From: CBDCTM01 sp965222005
GTDB taxonomy: Bacteria > Bacteroidota > Bacteroidia > Chitinophagales > Saprospiraceae
Direction of reading: 5' to 3'
Assembly: GCA_965222005.1 (NCBI GenBank)
Contig: OZ244935.1
Coordinates: forward strand, 1,860,001 to 1,924,000
Length of the DNA stretch: 64,000 bases
The notes under the pieces were generated by a model, which was given only the letters and a program-made list of their open reading frames with translations, was not told where the DNA came from and did no database searches. Shown here piece by piece: positions 18,311 through 27,097 of this stretch (position 1 is its first letter; every line of letters begins with the position of its first letter). The position numbers were made by a program, and so were the translations under genes.

Positions 18311-18354
18311 CAACAAGCGAGATACGCATCTAATAGTTGCCGTCTCGCTTGTTG
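18311..18354. terminator. Stem-loop after the phasin-like gene
   Basis: CAACAAGCGAGA pairs perfectly with TCTCGCTTGTTG over a 20-base loop. It is placed like a terminator, but the T-tract is poor (GCATTTAT), so an mRNA-stability role is equally possible. Confidence 0.55.
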
Positions 18355-18398
18355 CATTTATACCACACACTTTTTGATTAGCCAAAAACACATTGACT

Positions 18399-19946
18399 AT
18401 GCTTGTACCCAGCCTGCTACTCAAGCAGCTCTATACCTTCGGTAGCCTTCAGAATACGGAGCGAGGCGTTTGCTTTTCTATCAAAAACCGGCTCAGTGAT
18501 GCCAAGCTCAAAGAAATAATGGAGGTAAAACTGAGCGGCCACCGGGTTCCTTTGGAAAAAGTGTTGCTCGATTTTGGAGCTGGCCAAATATTGCATGCGG
18601 GCGATGTAAAAAGCAGCGGACCGATTGACTTTCCGTTGCGCAAAGAGTTTGTAGTGATCTGCGATACGTCACATCTGCCAAAAGGCAAGCACAGCATCGA
18701 AGTAAACTTTCGCGTAAAACCATTTGGAAAACTTTCCCTCAAAGTGGATGGCTCTATTTCCGACAAAAAAGAAGATGCCATTCGGATTCCGCGTAGCAAA
18801 GAGGATGATTACGACTCGGAAATCATTAAAATTCGCCAGGATTTTATTCAAAATTATACCGGCCAGAAGCTAGAACATATCCGCCAGTACTCATTTGACC
18901 CACACATGCTTGAGGGAAATTGTGAGCACTTCAGCGGGGTGGCGCAAGTGCCGATTGGCTTTGCCGGTCCGTTGCGCATCAGCGGCGAGCATGCCGAAGG
19001 CGACTTTCTCATCCCCCTTGCTACCACTGAGGGCACGCTGGTAGCTTCCTACAACAGAGGCATCAAGCTCATCAACATGTCTGGCGGCGCTATATGCACA
19101 GTACAGGATGATGCCATGCAACGGGCTCCCGTTTTCGTATTTGAAAATGCGCGCGGAGCAAGAGAGTTTGTAAAATGGGTGAAAAATAATTTTAGCAAAA
19201 TAGCCGAACAAGCCGAGTCCACTACTTCCGTTGGCAAGCTTCAGTACATCGACGATTTTTTGGCCAGCAAATTTGCTTACCTCCGCTTCAACTTCACCAC
19301 TGGAGATGCAGCTGGACAAAATATGGTTGGCAGGGCTACTTTTGCTGCATGTAGCTGGATACTGGACCATTACAAAGACTTTCCCGTCAAAAATTTCTAC
19401 CTCGAATCCAATCTTGCTACCGATAAAAAAGCTTCGCAAGTCAACGTAATGCGCACCCGCGGGAAGCGCGTCACTGCCGAATGTGTAGTCAAAAGAGAAG
19501 TGCTGGAAGAGGTAATGCGGGTGAGCGCTTCCCAGCTGGTGTATCACGGCCAGATCGCCAATGTGGGTGCCATCTTATCAGGTGCCAACAACAATGGCCT
19601 GCATTCGGCCAACGGCATCACAGCCATGTTTATCGCCACCGGCCAGGATGTGGCCAATGTATCGGAATCTTCCGCCGGCATCATCCATTCAGAGCTCACA
19701 CCCAAGGGCGACTTATACATTAGCATTACCATTCCCTCACTCATAGTAGCTACCTACGGAGGTGGCACCAGCCTGGCTACTCAGCGCGAATGCCTGGAAT
19801 TGCTGGGTTGCTTTGGAAAAGGTAAGGTCAACAAACTGGCAGAAATTATCGCCGGAGTGGTACTGGCAGGAGAGCTATCGCTGGCCTCCGCTATTTCCAG
19901 CTCCGACTGGGTATCGAGCCATGAAGCTTACGGACGCAATCGATAG
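18399..19946 (+). CDS. Hydroxymethylglutaryl-CoA reductase with N-terminal extension
   Basis: The 515-residue protein carries the HMG-CoA reductase catalytic domain in about residues 150-515. It makes mevalonate from HMG-CoA for isoprenoid synthesis. Visible motifs are GNCEHFSGVAQVPIGFAGPL, the catalytic-Glu block ATTEGTLVASYNRG, the cofactor-site block TTGDAAGQNMVGRA (most homologues have DAMGMN), and GLHSANGITAMFIATGQD with the GQD motif, and a C-terminal His in SSDWVSSHEAYG. The first about 150 residues (a beta-rich, PilZ-like sized region, not identified) have no counterpart in the bare class II enzymes. It precedes a GMC oxidoreductase gene by 33 bases. Confidence 0.88.
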   Translation: MLVPSLLLKQLYTFGSLQNTERGVCFSIKNRLSDAKLKEIMEVKLSGHRVPLEKVLLDFGAGQILHAGDVKSSGPIDFPLRKEFVVICDTSHLPKGKHSIEVNFRVKPFGKLSLKVDGSISDKKEDAIRIPRSKEDDYDSEIIKIRQDFIQNYTGQKLEHIRQYSFDPHMLEGNCEHFSGVAQVPIGFAGPLRISGEHAEGDFLIPLATTEGTLVASYNRGIKLINMSGGAICTVQDDAMQRAPVFVFENARGAREFVKWVKNNFSKIAEQAESTTSVGKLQYIDDFLASKFAYLRFNFTTGDAAGQNMVGRATFAACSWILDHYKDFPVKNFYLESNLATDKKASQVNVMRTRGKRVTAECVVKREVLEEVMRVSASQLVYHGQIANVGAILSGANNNGLHSANGITAMFIATGQDVANVSESSAGIIHSELTPKGDLYISITIPSLIVATYGGGTSLATQRECLELLGCFGKGKVNKLAEIIAGVVLAGELSLASAISSSDWVSSHEAYGRNR

Positions 19947-19979
19947 TGCAGAGATAAAGTCAAGGAAAGTCTTTTTACA

Positions 19980-21968
19980 ATGATCGAATTGTCATCAAAA
20001 GAATATGCAGCATTGGCCGCCATTTGCGATGCCTTGCTGCCTTCTATTGATATGCCAAGGGATTCGCAAGGCTATTGGAAACGTACAGCCGGAGACTTGA
20101 ACGTGGCCGACCGGGTCATCGAATTGATAGCTCACTTGCCGGTGGCGGAGCATCAAAAGTTTAAAAAACTTTGCAAAACTCTGGCAAGTCCCTGGCTAGG
20201 CCTCACCTGGCTGGGCCCATTCAAAGCAGCTGACCAACTGAGCCAGGCACAGCGAACCCTTTTGCTACAACGCTGGGCGAGCAGCCCGCTGGCCGATTTG
20301 CGCAACGGCTTTTCCAGCCTCAAAAAACTAAGCGGCTTCTTTTACTTTGCCGGCATTCAGGCCGATGGCAAAAATCCCAACTGGCAAAGCCTGGGGTATC
20401 CCGGGCCTCCTCCGTTTTTACCTCTTTCCAGTTCAACACTCCCTGTCAACACGATTGATAATGACACCAGCCTCGACTGCGATGTGCTGGTCATTGGTAG
20501 TGGTGCGGGGGGTAGCGTGGTGGCTGCCGAATTGGCTCAGGCAGGCCAGTCGGTGATTGTTTTGGAAAAAGGCCCCTACCTGCAGCCAAAGGCGATGAGC
20601 CAACAGGAGGAAACTATGATGCAGCAAATGTATGAGGCCCGGGCTGGCTTGGTGAGCACCAATGGCAGCATTGGGGTATTGGCTGGCAGCTGCCTCGGTG
20701 GGGGTACTACCATCAATTGGGCTGGTGCTTTTCGGACTCCCGGCTATGTATTGGAAGAATGGGCTACGGCACATCAAAACCCACATTTTATTACTGATGC
20801 ATTTCAAAAAAGCTTCGAAATTGTAGAGCAGCGTTGCCATATCAATACCCGGCTTCTTCGCCACAATGCCCAAAATCAGGCACTTTTAAATGGAGCCGGT
20901 AAATTGGGCTACTTGTTAAAAAATATACCGCGCAATGTCCGCCCACCTGTCGAAATGCAGGCCCAGCAGGCATGGGAGGCTCAGGGCTTTTCGCCCTATG
21001 GCGATCGCTATGGTATCAAACAGGGAGCGGTAGAAACCTTTCTTGCAGATGCCGTTGAGGCTGGCGCTCGTCTTTTTCCAGATACTTATGTGGAGCAAAT
21101 CATTATCAAAAATGCGAAAGCATTAGGAGCATATGCTCTGCATACGTCTCCGTCAGGAAGGGTCAGGCAGCTTAAAATAGTAGCTAAAAAAGTGATTTTG
21201 GCAGCCGGTGCCATCCACAGCCCGGCTGTGCTGAAGCGCAGCGGCCTGACACATCTTGAAATTGGCCGCAACTTATATTTACACCCCACAACGGCGGTAA
21301 GTGCTGCCTACTCTGAGCCGGTAGAGAGTTGGTATGGCCCGATGATGTCAGCTGTTTGTGATGAGTTTGTACAACTGGATGGCAATTTTGGTTGCAAGAT
21401 CGAAACGCCTCCGGCACATCCCGGCTTGATGGCGACAGCCTTGAGCTGGCAGTCGGGAGAACAATTTAAAACGGATATGCTCAAAGCCCGCCACATGGCT
21501 AATTTCATTATTATTACGCGCGACAAATTTGCGGGCCAGCTTATTATCGATCGGCGGGGGCAGCCTCAACCAGGCTATAGGCTTCACAAATACGACCGTG
21601 GGCATATGTTGCGCGGCATACAGGAAGCAGTGCGCATACATGCAGCAGCAGCTGCGCAGCAGATATTGGTGCTGCACAATCAGTACTACAAACTGGAGAC
21701 TGCGAATGGTGATTTGGAGGAGTTTGTACAACATATCCCCCGCCTGAACTGGGGCCGCAATCGCTATTTTCTGGCTTCTGCCCATCAGATGGGTAGCTGT
21801 CGGATGGGGGGTTCGGACCGGCTGCATCCTGTAAAGCCTGATGGCGAAGTAAGGGGAGCGAAGAATCTTTATGTGGCCGATGCGAGTCTGTTTCCAAGTG
21901 CCAGCGGAGCCAATCCGATGCTTTCAGTGCAGGCACTAGCCTGGTATATTGCACAAGGATTAAAGTAA
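19980..21968 (+). CDS. GMC oxidoreductase, fatty-alcohol-oxidase type, with fused gluconate-dehydrogenase-subunit-3-like domain
   Basis: A 662-residue flavoprotein. The N-terminal 140 residues (SSKEYAALAAICDALLPS ... KKLSGFFYFAGIQ) resemble the gluconate 2-dehydrogenase subunit 3 / N-terminal part of long-chain alcohol oxidases. An FAD Rossmann motif follows (CDVLVIGSGAGGSVVAAEL, near residue 171), then the GMC signature region GSCLGGGTTINWAGAFRTP and the C-terminal HQMGSCRMGGSDRLHP and YVADASLFPSASGANPMLSV. The expected reaction is oxidation of a long-chain or sterol-like alcohol. The stop codon's last base is the first base of the IS66 target duplication. SCP2 and WS/DGAT genes follow the IS, suggesting a lipid-processing operon. 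Confidence 0.87.
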   Translation: MIELSSKEYAALAAICDALLPSIDMPRDSQGYWKRTAGDLNVADRVIELIAHLPVAEHQKFKKLCKTLASPWLGLTWLGPFKAADQLSQAQRTLLLQRWASSPLADLRNGFSSLKKLSGFFYFAGIQADGKNPNWQSLGYPGPPPFLPLSSSTLPVNTIDNDTSLDCDVLVIGSGAGGSVVAAELAQAGQSVIVLEKGPYLQPKAMSQQEETMMQQMYEARAGLVSTNGSIGVLAGSCLGGGTTINWAGAFRTPGYVLEEWATAHQNPHFITDAFQKSFEIVEQRCHINTRLLRHNAQNQALLNGAGKLGYLLKNIPRNVRPPVEMQAQQAWEAQGFSPYGDRYGIKQGAVETFLADAVEAGARLFPDTYVEQIIIKNAKALGAYALHTSPSGRVRQLKIVAKKVILAAGAIHSPAVLKRSGLTHLEIGRNLYLHPTTAVSAAYSEPVESWYGPMMSAVCDEFVQLDGNFGCKIETPPAHPGLMATALSWQSGEQFKTDMLKARHMANFIIITRDKFAGQLIIDRRGQPQPGYRLHKYDRGHMLRGIQEAVRIHAAAAAQQILVLHNQYYKLETANGDLEEFVQHIPRLNWGRNRYFLASAHQMGSCRMGGSDRLHPVKPDGEVRGAKNLYVADASLFPSASGANPMLSVQALAWYIAQGLK

Positions 21969-21975
21969 ATTTGTT
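21968..21975. repeat. Left target-site duplication of the IS66 element
   Basis: AATTTGTT immediately before the left inverted repeat; identical copy at 23488-23495. Its first base is the last base of the GMC gene stop codon. Confidence 0.92.
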
Positions 21976-23487
21976 GTAATTATTCAGAGTTAAAATTACG
22001 ATAATAGAGAGAAATAAATTATTTTTTGGGATGCTACCGAAAGAATTACAAGATCAGATAAATAAAATACCAGAAGAATATCGGATTCTGTTCGAGCTTG
22101 TAATTTCATTGTTTACTGAGGAGATAAATCAATTAAAGGCACGGATAAAAGAGTTAGAGGATCAACTTTCGAAGAATAGTAATAATAGTAGTAAACCTCC
22201 ATCTACAGATGGCTTTAAAAAAGTTCCAAAAAGCATAAAGCCAAAGAGCAATAAAAAAGCTGGCGGACAAAAAGGTCATGAGGGAACAACGTTAAAAATA
22301 AGTGCCCAACCAGATAAAGTGGAAAAGCATAAAGTTGATACTTGCACAAATTGCAAAAAGAATTTAAGAGGTCAAAAGGCAGATTATACAGAGAAAAGGC
22401 AAGTATATGATATTCCGGAGATAAAAATAGGAATAACGGAGCATCACTCAGAAGTGAAGCAATGCGATTGTGGTTGTGTAAATAAAGCATTTCCGCAAGG
22501 AGTAGATTATGCTGTTCAATATGGCCCGAATATAAAAAGTATGGTGGTGTATTTGCAAGACTATCAATTATTACCATATGAGCGGACAAAAGAACTAGTA
22601 AATGATCTGTTAGGTCATTCGTTAAGTAAAGGGTCGTTGTATAATTTTCGGCAAAAAGCATTTGATAAGCTAGAAAGCTTTGAAGAGAAGTTAAAATCTC
22701 TACTGGATTTATGTTTAGTTTTGGGTTTTGATGAAACGGGTTTTAGAATCAATAAGAAAAGGTGGTGGTTGCATAGCTGTTCGACCGACCGGCATGCCTA
22801 TTATGCAGTTCATCCAAATAGAGGTCAGCTAGCAATGGAGGACATAGGAATATTGCCTTTATATGAAGGAATTGCAGTGCATGACTTTTGGAAAAGCTAT
22901 TACAAATATGACTGCAAACACAGTTTATGTAATGCCCATTTGCTAAGAGATTTGGTTTTCATAAAAGAACGATTTGAACAAAAATGGGCAGAAGAGTTAA
23001 TAGACTTATTGCTGAGATTACTACATCTGAAAAATAAAGCACTGGCAAGAGGCCAACAAGCTATATCATATACAACTGTCAAAAAGTACGAATCACTATA
23101 TGATAAAATTGTCAGAAAAGGATTAAGACAAAATCCATTCAAACCACCACCTGTAAAGAAAAGAGGAAAAAAGAAAAAATCACCTCCTCGAAATTTACTG
23201 GAAAGATTCAGAGACTACAAAACAGATATACTGAGATTTTTCTACGACTTTAAGGTGCCGTTTGACAATAATTTTTCAGAAAGAGATATTCGAATGATGA
23301 AAGTCAAGCAGAAAATATCCGGTTGTTTTAGATCTGTAAAAGGTGCCCAATTCTTTGCCAGAACCAGGTCATATATAATGACTGCTCGTAAACAAAATGT
23401 CAATGTTTTTCATGCATTGAAGAGTTTGTTTACTGATAATGCTGTTGCTAATACTCTTGTTATGGCAGGACATCTCTGAACAGTTAC
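21976..23487 (+). mobile_element. IS66-family insertion sequence, complete (1512 bp)
   Basis: The ends are inverted repeats: GTAATTATTCAGAG on the left and, read inward, GTAACTGTTCAGAG on the right. Both begin with GTAA as in the IS66 family. An 8-bp target duplication (AATTTGTT) is perfect on both sides, the size expected for IS66. It encodes only one transposase and no TnpA/TnpB accessory ORFs, as in the ISBst12 group. Its AT-rich composition contrasts with the genes around it. Confidence 0.95.
22031..23479 (+). CDS. IS66-family transposase
   Basis: The 482-residue DDE transposase starts with a leucine-zipper helix (NQLKARIKELEDQL), the NSNNSSKPPSTDGFKK motif, and a zinc-binding region (DTCTNCKKNLRG, KQCDCGC). 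The catalytic triad is visible in LVLGFDETGFRI, GIAVHDFWKSYYKY and DNNFSERDIRMMK. Length and domain order are complete, with no frameshift, so the element may still be active. It ends 8 bases before the right end of the IS. Confidence 0.95.
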   Translation: MLPKELQDQINKIPEEYRILFELVISLFTEEINQLKARIKELEDQLSKNSNNSSKPPSTDGFKKVPKSIKPKSNKKAGGQKGHEGTTLKISAQPDKVEKHKVDTCTNCKKNLRGQKADYTEKRQVYDIPEIKIGITEHHSEVKQCDCGCVNKAFPQGVDYAVQYGPNIKSMVVYLQDYQLLPYERTKELVNDLLGHSLSKGSLYNFRQKAFDKLESFEEKLKSLLDLCLVLGFDETGFRINKKRWWLHSCSTDRHAYYAVHPNRGQLAMEDIGILPLYEGIAVHDFWKSYYKYDCKHSLCNAHLLRDLVFIKERFEQKWAEELIDLLLRLLHLKNKALARGQQAISYTTVKKYESLYDKIVRKGLRQNPFKPPPVKKRGKKKKSPPRNLLERFRDYKTDILRFFYDFKVPFDNNFSERDIRMMKVKQKISGCFRSVKGAQFFARTRSYIMTARKQNVNVFHALKSLFTDNAVANTLVMAGHL

Positions 23488-23495
23488 AATTTGTT
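23488..23495. repeat. Right target-site duplication of the IS66 element
   Basis: AATTTGTT directly after the right inverted repeat, identical to 21968-21975. Confidence 0.92.
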
Positions 23496-23546
23496 TAATT
23501 TTGGAAGCAAAAATGATCCATTGATCCACCTTTAAATAAAAAGAAT

Positions 23547-23846
23547 ATGACTGTACAAGATGTTACGAATGATGTGAAAACCATTGCCGCTGATGCCGAG
23601 CCGATTGGCGCTACCTTCAAATTCGTATTCACGGATACCGAAGGGGTTGTGCATGTGGATGGCACCGGCGACACATCGGTAGTAAGCAATGAAGACAAAG
23701 AGGCCGATTGTGAGCTGCATTTGAAACTGGAGACTTATGAAAAGCTCAAGTCTGGTAAGCTCAGCCCTACCATGGCGCTGATGATGGGCAAGGTGAAGGT
23801 GAAAGGAGACATGGGCATTGCCCTGAAATTGCAGAGTTATATCTAG
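23547..23846 (+). CDS. SCP2 sterol-binding domain protein
   Basis: A 99-residue stand-alone SCP2 domain. The pattern GATFKFVFTDTEGVVHVDGTG, ADCELHLKLETYEKLKSGKLSP and MALMMGKVKVKGDMGIALKL is characteristic: the G-K-(L/V)-x-P and MxGK(V/I)KxxGD blocks line the lipid-binding tunnel. It probably binds acyl-CoA, sterol-like or other hydrophobic molecules for the neighbouring GMC oxidoreductase or acyltransferase. The IS66 insertion now separates it from the GMC gene, so its expression may depend on read-through or a promoter at the IS end. Confidence 0.9.
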   Translation: MTVQDVTNDVKTIAADAEPIGATFKFVFTDTEGVVHVDGTGDTSVVSNEDKEADCELHLKLETYEKLKSGKLSPTMALMMGKVKVKGDMGIALKLQSYI

Positions 23847-23876
23847 TAGTCTGTCAAGATTAAATTGCCGGCTGTC

Positions 23877-23981
23877 TTTGGCGTATTTTGCACATGTACT
23901 GCGTTACAGAACCGGCCTTGATAGCTAGCTACGGCTATCAGACCGAACCTGCGCCTTGTCCATGCACAAACTACACTCAAA
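23877..23981. repeat. Palindromic intergenic element 3 (MITE/BIME-like)
   Basis: About 105 bp forming one long imperfect palindrome with the perfect core TGATAGC-TAGCTACG-GCTATCA (23919-23940). The outer arms (TTTGGCGTATTTTGCACATG on the left; its imperfect complement ending CTCAAA on the right) also pair. It fills the gap between the SCP2 and WS/DGAT genes. Confidence 0.55.
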
Positions 23982-24105
23982 TTCAACTCGTCATTTAAAC
24001 GTTGACAAACCACTAGGAAACAGTTTCAAAGGCGGCTGGAAGATCTCAGCCTCGAGTCCGTCAGGACTTTCGAATCAACTTATTTCACAAAGCACTTTTC
24101 ACGGC

Positions 24106-25575
24106 ATGCAACAGCTATCGGCATTAGATTCATGGTTCCTCCATTTGGAAAATGCCCGTATGCCTATGCATATCGGAGCCATCAATATTTTTGCACCAGC
24201 TGATGGGGAACGAGCTTTTGATTTTGAAGCTTTCAAAGCTTATGTAAAAGAGCGGCTGCATCTCTCGCCCGTCTTTCGGCGGCGGCTTGCTGAAGTGCCT
24301 ATGAACCTCGGTCGTCCCTTTTGGGTGGATGACCCCGACTTCAATCTCGATGGGCACATGTTTCATGTTGGCTTGCCCGCTCCCGCTTCGCTTCGGGCTT
24401 TGGCCAGGCTTGCTGCCCAGCTGTACAACCCCCAGCTCGATCGCTCCCGGCCACTTTGGCGCATGACCTTCATCACGGGGCTGGAAGGCATCGAAGGCTT
24501 GCCAAAAAATGCATTTGCTGCTCTTACCCAAATTCATCACTGCAATATTGACGGCATGTCGGGAGCGGAGATGATGGCAGCTATTTTCGACATCTTTCCC
24601 AAGCCCCGCAAAATAGCGCCGTCTGATGAGCCCTACTCCCCGCGTCCTTTACCGGGCTATCGGGAGCTGATTGCCAAAGCCTACGCCGGTACGGCAGATG
24701 CTCCGAATAAGGTGTTCGATTTCCTGAAAGGCTCGGCAGATACAGCTATACAGCTGGCCAAAGAGGCAACAAGCCAGTTGTTGCCCCTGCCACCCATGCC
24801 TATGACGGCCCCCAAAAGCATCCTCAATGTGCCGGTGACGGCAAGTAAAGTTTTTGGTGCGGTGGACCTGTCACTGGAGCGGATCAAGGCGGTCAAGAAA
24901 GCAATGGGAGTGAAGGTAAATGATGTAGTATTGGCAATTTGTGCATCTGCCTTGCGGCAGTATTTGCAGGAAAAATCAGCTTTGCCGGCAAAGCCATTGG
25001 TGGCAATGACACCCATCTCGGTGCGCAGCGATGAAGAGTCTGGGGCTATGGGCAATCGGATATCCGGCATGCTGGTAGGCTTGGCAACTGATGAAGAGGA
25101 TTCTGTAGAAAGATTGCGCAAAATTTATGAGAGCACTCAAAGCTCAAAAGTATATAGCAAAGCCACACCGGTGGATCAGATCGTGGAGCTGATTCCTTTT
25201 GAGGTAGGAGCTTTAGCCAGTCGTTTTTATACTCAGATGGGCCTCTCGAATGTCCACCGCCCCTTTTTCAATGTGATCATCACTAATGTGCCGGGGCCAC
25301 CTATGCCCTTGTATATGAATGGCTTCAAACTGCTGCACCAGTACGGCCTCGGCGTGACTTTTGAAGGTATCGGGCTAATGATCGTAGTATTTAGCTACAA
25401 CGGCATCCTGTCAGTCTGCGCTACTTCCTGCGAACCGATCATGCCCGATATCGACCACTTTGCCCAGCTGATCAGAGATGGCTTGGGCGAATTGGAAGAA
25501 AGATTGGAAGAAGTACGGGAGGAGGAAGACTTTTTTGAAAAACTGAAGGAGAAACATGGCACAGATGATCTTTAA
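24106..25575 (+). CDS. Wax ester synthase/diacylglycerol acyltransferase (WS/DGAT)
   Basis: The 489-residue protein esterifies acyl-CoA with a fatty alcohol or diacylglycerol. It starts with the family-typical MQQLSALDSWFLHLENA and MPMHIGAINIF. The catalytic motif is HHCNIDG (residues about 144-150, inside LTQIHHCNIDGMSGAEM). The PLWRMTFI block and the C-terminal domain with NVIITNVPGPPMPLYMNG complete the fold. An in-frame ATG at 23962 would add 48 residues, but part of that stretch lies in the palindromic element 3, so the ATG at 24106, directly before the conserved motif, is preferred. Product storage fits with the phasin-like gene upstream. Confidence 0.88.
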   Translation: MQQLSALDSWFLHLENARMPMHIGAINIFAPADGERAFDFEAFKAYVKERLHLSPVFRRRLAEVPMNLGRPFWVDDPDFNLDGHMFHVGLPAPASLRALARLAAQLYNPQLDRSRPLWRMTFITGLEGIEGLPKNAFAALTQIHHCNIDGMSGAEMMAAIFDIFPKPRKIAPSDEPYSPRPLPGYRELIAKAYAGTADAPNKVFDFLKGSADTAIQLAKEATSQLLPLPPMPMTAPKSILNVPVTASKVFGAVDLSLERIKAVKKAMGVKVNDVVLAICASALRQYLQEKSALPAKPLVAMTPISVRSDEESGAMGNRISGMLVGLATDEEDSVERLRKIYESTQSSKVYSKATPVDQIVELIPFEVGALASRFYTQMGLSNVHRPFFNVIITNVPGPPMPLYMNGFKLLHQYGLGVTFEGIGLMIVVFSYNGILSVCATSCEPIMPDIDHFAQLIRDGLGELEERLEEVREEEDFFEKLKEKHGTDDL

Positions 25576-25660
25576 ATAAGTTCTTTGTCAAATTTATATA
25601 AAACGCTGCCAATCAAACGTTTGCTAATTGATGACTCATTCCTATACAATCACAAATCCG

Positions 25661-26569
25661 ATGAAAAAATTTCCAAAAATTCTACTACTGCTCACTTTGA
25701 GCTTTGCGGCCATTAGCACGATTGCTCAGCCCACAGAGCTTGGCATCGCCTCAGTATATGCCGACTATCTGAATGGAAGGCTTACCGCCAGCGGCGAAGC
25801 TTACGATATTACCAAATACACGGCTGCTCACAAAACGCTTCCCTTTGGCACCTACCTCCGAGTGACTCGCATGGATAACAACCGCTCGGTGATCGTAAAA
25901 GTAAATGATCGCGGGCCCCATGTGGAAGGCCGGGTGATCGATCTGTCAAGAGCTGCTGCACAAAAGGTGGAACTCACCGGCCTGGCCCGGGTTCGCCTCG
26001 AATTGTTGGATGACGATGCATACCAGAAGTTGAAGCTGCCAAGCCTGGCCAGCAAAGGTATTACAGCAAAACCAGTAGCCAAACCGAAACCAACCAAAGA
26101 AAAGGAGCCGGTGGATCTGTTGCCAAAAGGCTTCTCGGATCGGCTCAATAAAGTGCCGGCCAAAGCGTCTGAAGTACCTGCAAAGGAGACGGCAAAAAAA
26201 GAAGGTACCAGCCTGCGCAAGTTGGTGATTACCCCAAAGGCGGCACCCGCTACTCCTCCGCCTGCCGTTGCGCTCACGGAAAAAAATGCGCCGCGGCCAA
26301 CTTCTTATGGAAGGGTAATTCCTGTCAAAAAAGTTACGACCTATGCTGTACAAATCGCTTCCTTTGCCGAAGCAGTCAATGCAGAACATTATGCCGCCAA
26401 ACTGAAGCGGCAGGGCTTTGCAGATGTCTGGCTTCAAAGCAAAACGCTTGGCGGGAAAACGCTGCACAAGGTTTGTTTGGGCAAATTGGATAGCTCACAA
26501 GCAGCAGCAGCCTATCGGGCGGAGCTGCAGAAAAAGCATGGCATGAAAGGCTTTGTGGTGAGGGAGTAG
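25661..26569 (+). CDS. rlpA: RlpA-like septal ring protein with DPBB and SPOR domains
   Basis: The 302-residue protein has a signal peptide (MKKFPKILLLLTLSFAAIS, cleaved after IAQ). A double-psi beta-barrel domain follows (ELGIASVYADYLNGRLTASGE, AHKTLPFGTYLRVTRMDN, VIVKVNDRGPHVEGRVIDLS), then a basic, proline-rich linker and a C-terminal SPOR domain (TYAVQIASFAEAVNAEHYAAK ... LHKVCLGKLDSSQAAAAY). RlpA proteins bind denuded glycan strands at the septum and some are lytic transglycosylases acting on them. The ATG before the signal peptide is chosen over the upstream in-frame TTG. Confidence 0.88.
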   Translation: MKKFPKILLLLTLSFAAISTIAQPTELGIASVYADYLNGRLTASGEAYDITKYTAAHKTLPFGTYLRVTRMDNNRSVIVKVNDRGPHVEGRVIDLSRAAAQKVELTGLARVRLELLDDDAYQKLKLPSLASKGITAKPVAKPKPTKEKEPVDLLPKGFSDRLNKVPAKASEVPAKETAKKEGTSLRKLVITPKAAPATPPPAVALTEKNAPRPTSYGRVIPVKKVTTYAVQIASFAEAVNAEHYAAKLKRQGFADVWLQSKTLGGKTLHKVCLGKLDSSQAAAAYRAELQKKHGMKGFVVRE

Positions 26570-26879
26570 AGCATTGAGAAACAATAATTGGTTTTGGGGG
26601 GTATCCATTTTTTTTGAACGGTCCCTAGTACACTGCCCACTAGAGTTTGTAATTCTAATGTCATATTACTATATTTAGCCATGAAACGAGCATGAGCTTA
26701 TTTAATCATAAGCTCACAAGGAAATGGTTAAAAAGGCTTTTGCGAGAGCGCAGCGGTTACAGGTTACACCGCGCTTTGCCAAGTCTTGTGCATACACACA
26801 AAACCTGGCGGCTTGAAGTTTACATAGGAGCAGTGCCGAAAGCGTTGGGGATTCTGCAAATTTTTAACCGCAGCAGATT

Positions 26880-27049
26880 TTTAAGAGCGTGTTTGGAAAT
26901 TGCTTTTGGAAGCAGTAGTAGTAAAATTTAATTTTGGGCGAAGCCTTTTTTTGAGGCATAGCCCACGCTATGGCGATGAAAAATAATGAAGTACAGAATT
27001 AAATTTTGCACTAATGCACCGAAGGGTGAATTCCAAACACGTTCCTAAA
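26880..27049. mobile_element. MITE-like palindromic element 2
   Basis: A non-coding element of about 170 bp. Its ends are inverted repeats sharing CGTGTTTGGAA (left TTTAAGAGCGTGTTTGGAA, right reading inward TTTAGGAACGTGTTTGGAA). Inside, AAAATTTAATT copies also face each other, and the exact centre holds the hairpin CATAGC-CCAC-GCTATG. It is therefore one long imperfect palindrome of the same size class as element 1. The surrounding gap 26570-27202 holds no credible gene. Confidence 0.65.
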
Positions 27050-27097
27050 CCTATGGAAAGGGTTTTTTACCGTTTTCAATTGCATTTTCTTCAGGCA

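Noticed and set aside
23956..24105. Longer WS/DGAT start
   Set aside because: Part of the added stretch lies in a palindromic element and carries no family motif; the conserved N-terminus starts at 24106.
26692..26931. A 79-codon frame in the gap before the WYL gene
   Set aside because: Its end lies inside the palindromic element 2, the product is basic and not family-like, and no homologous pattern is recognised.
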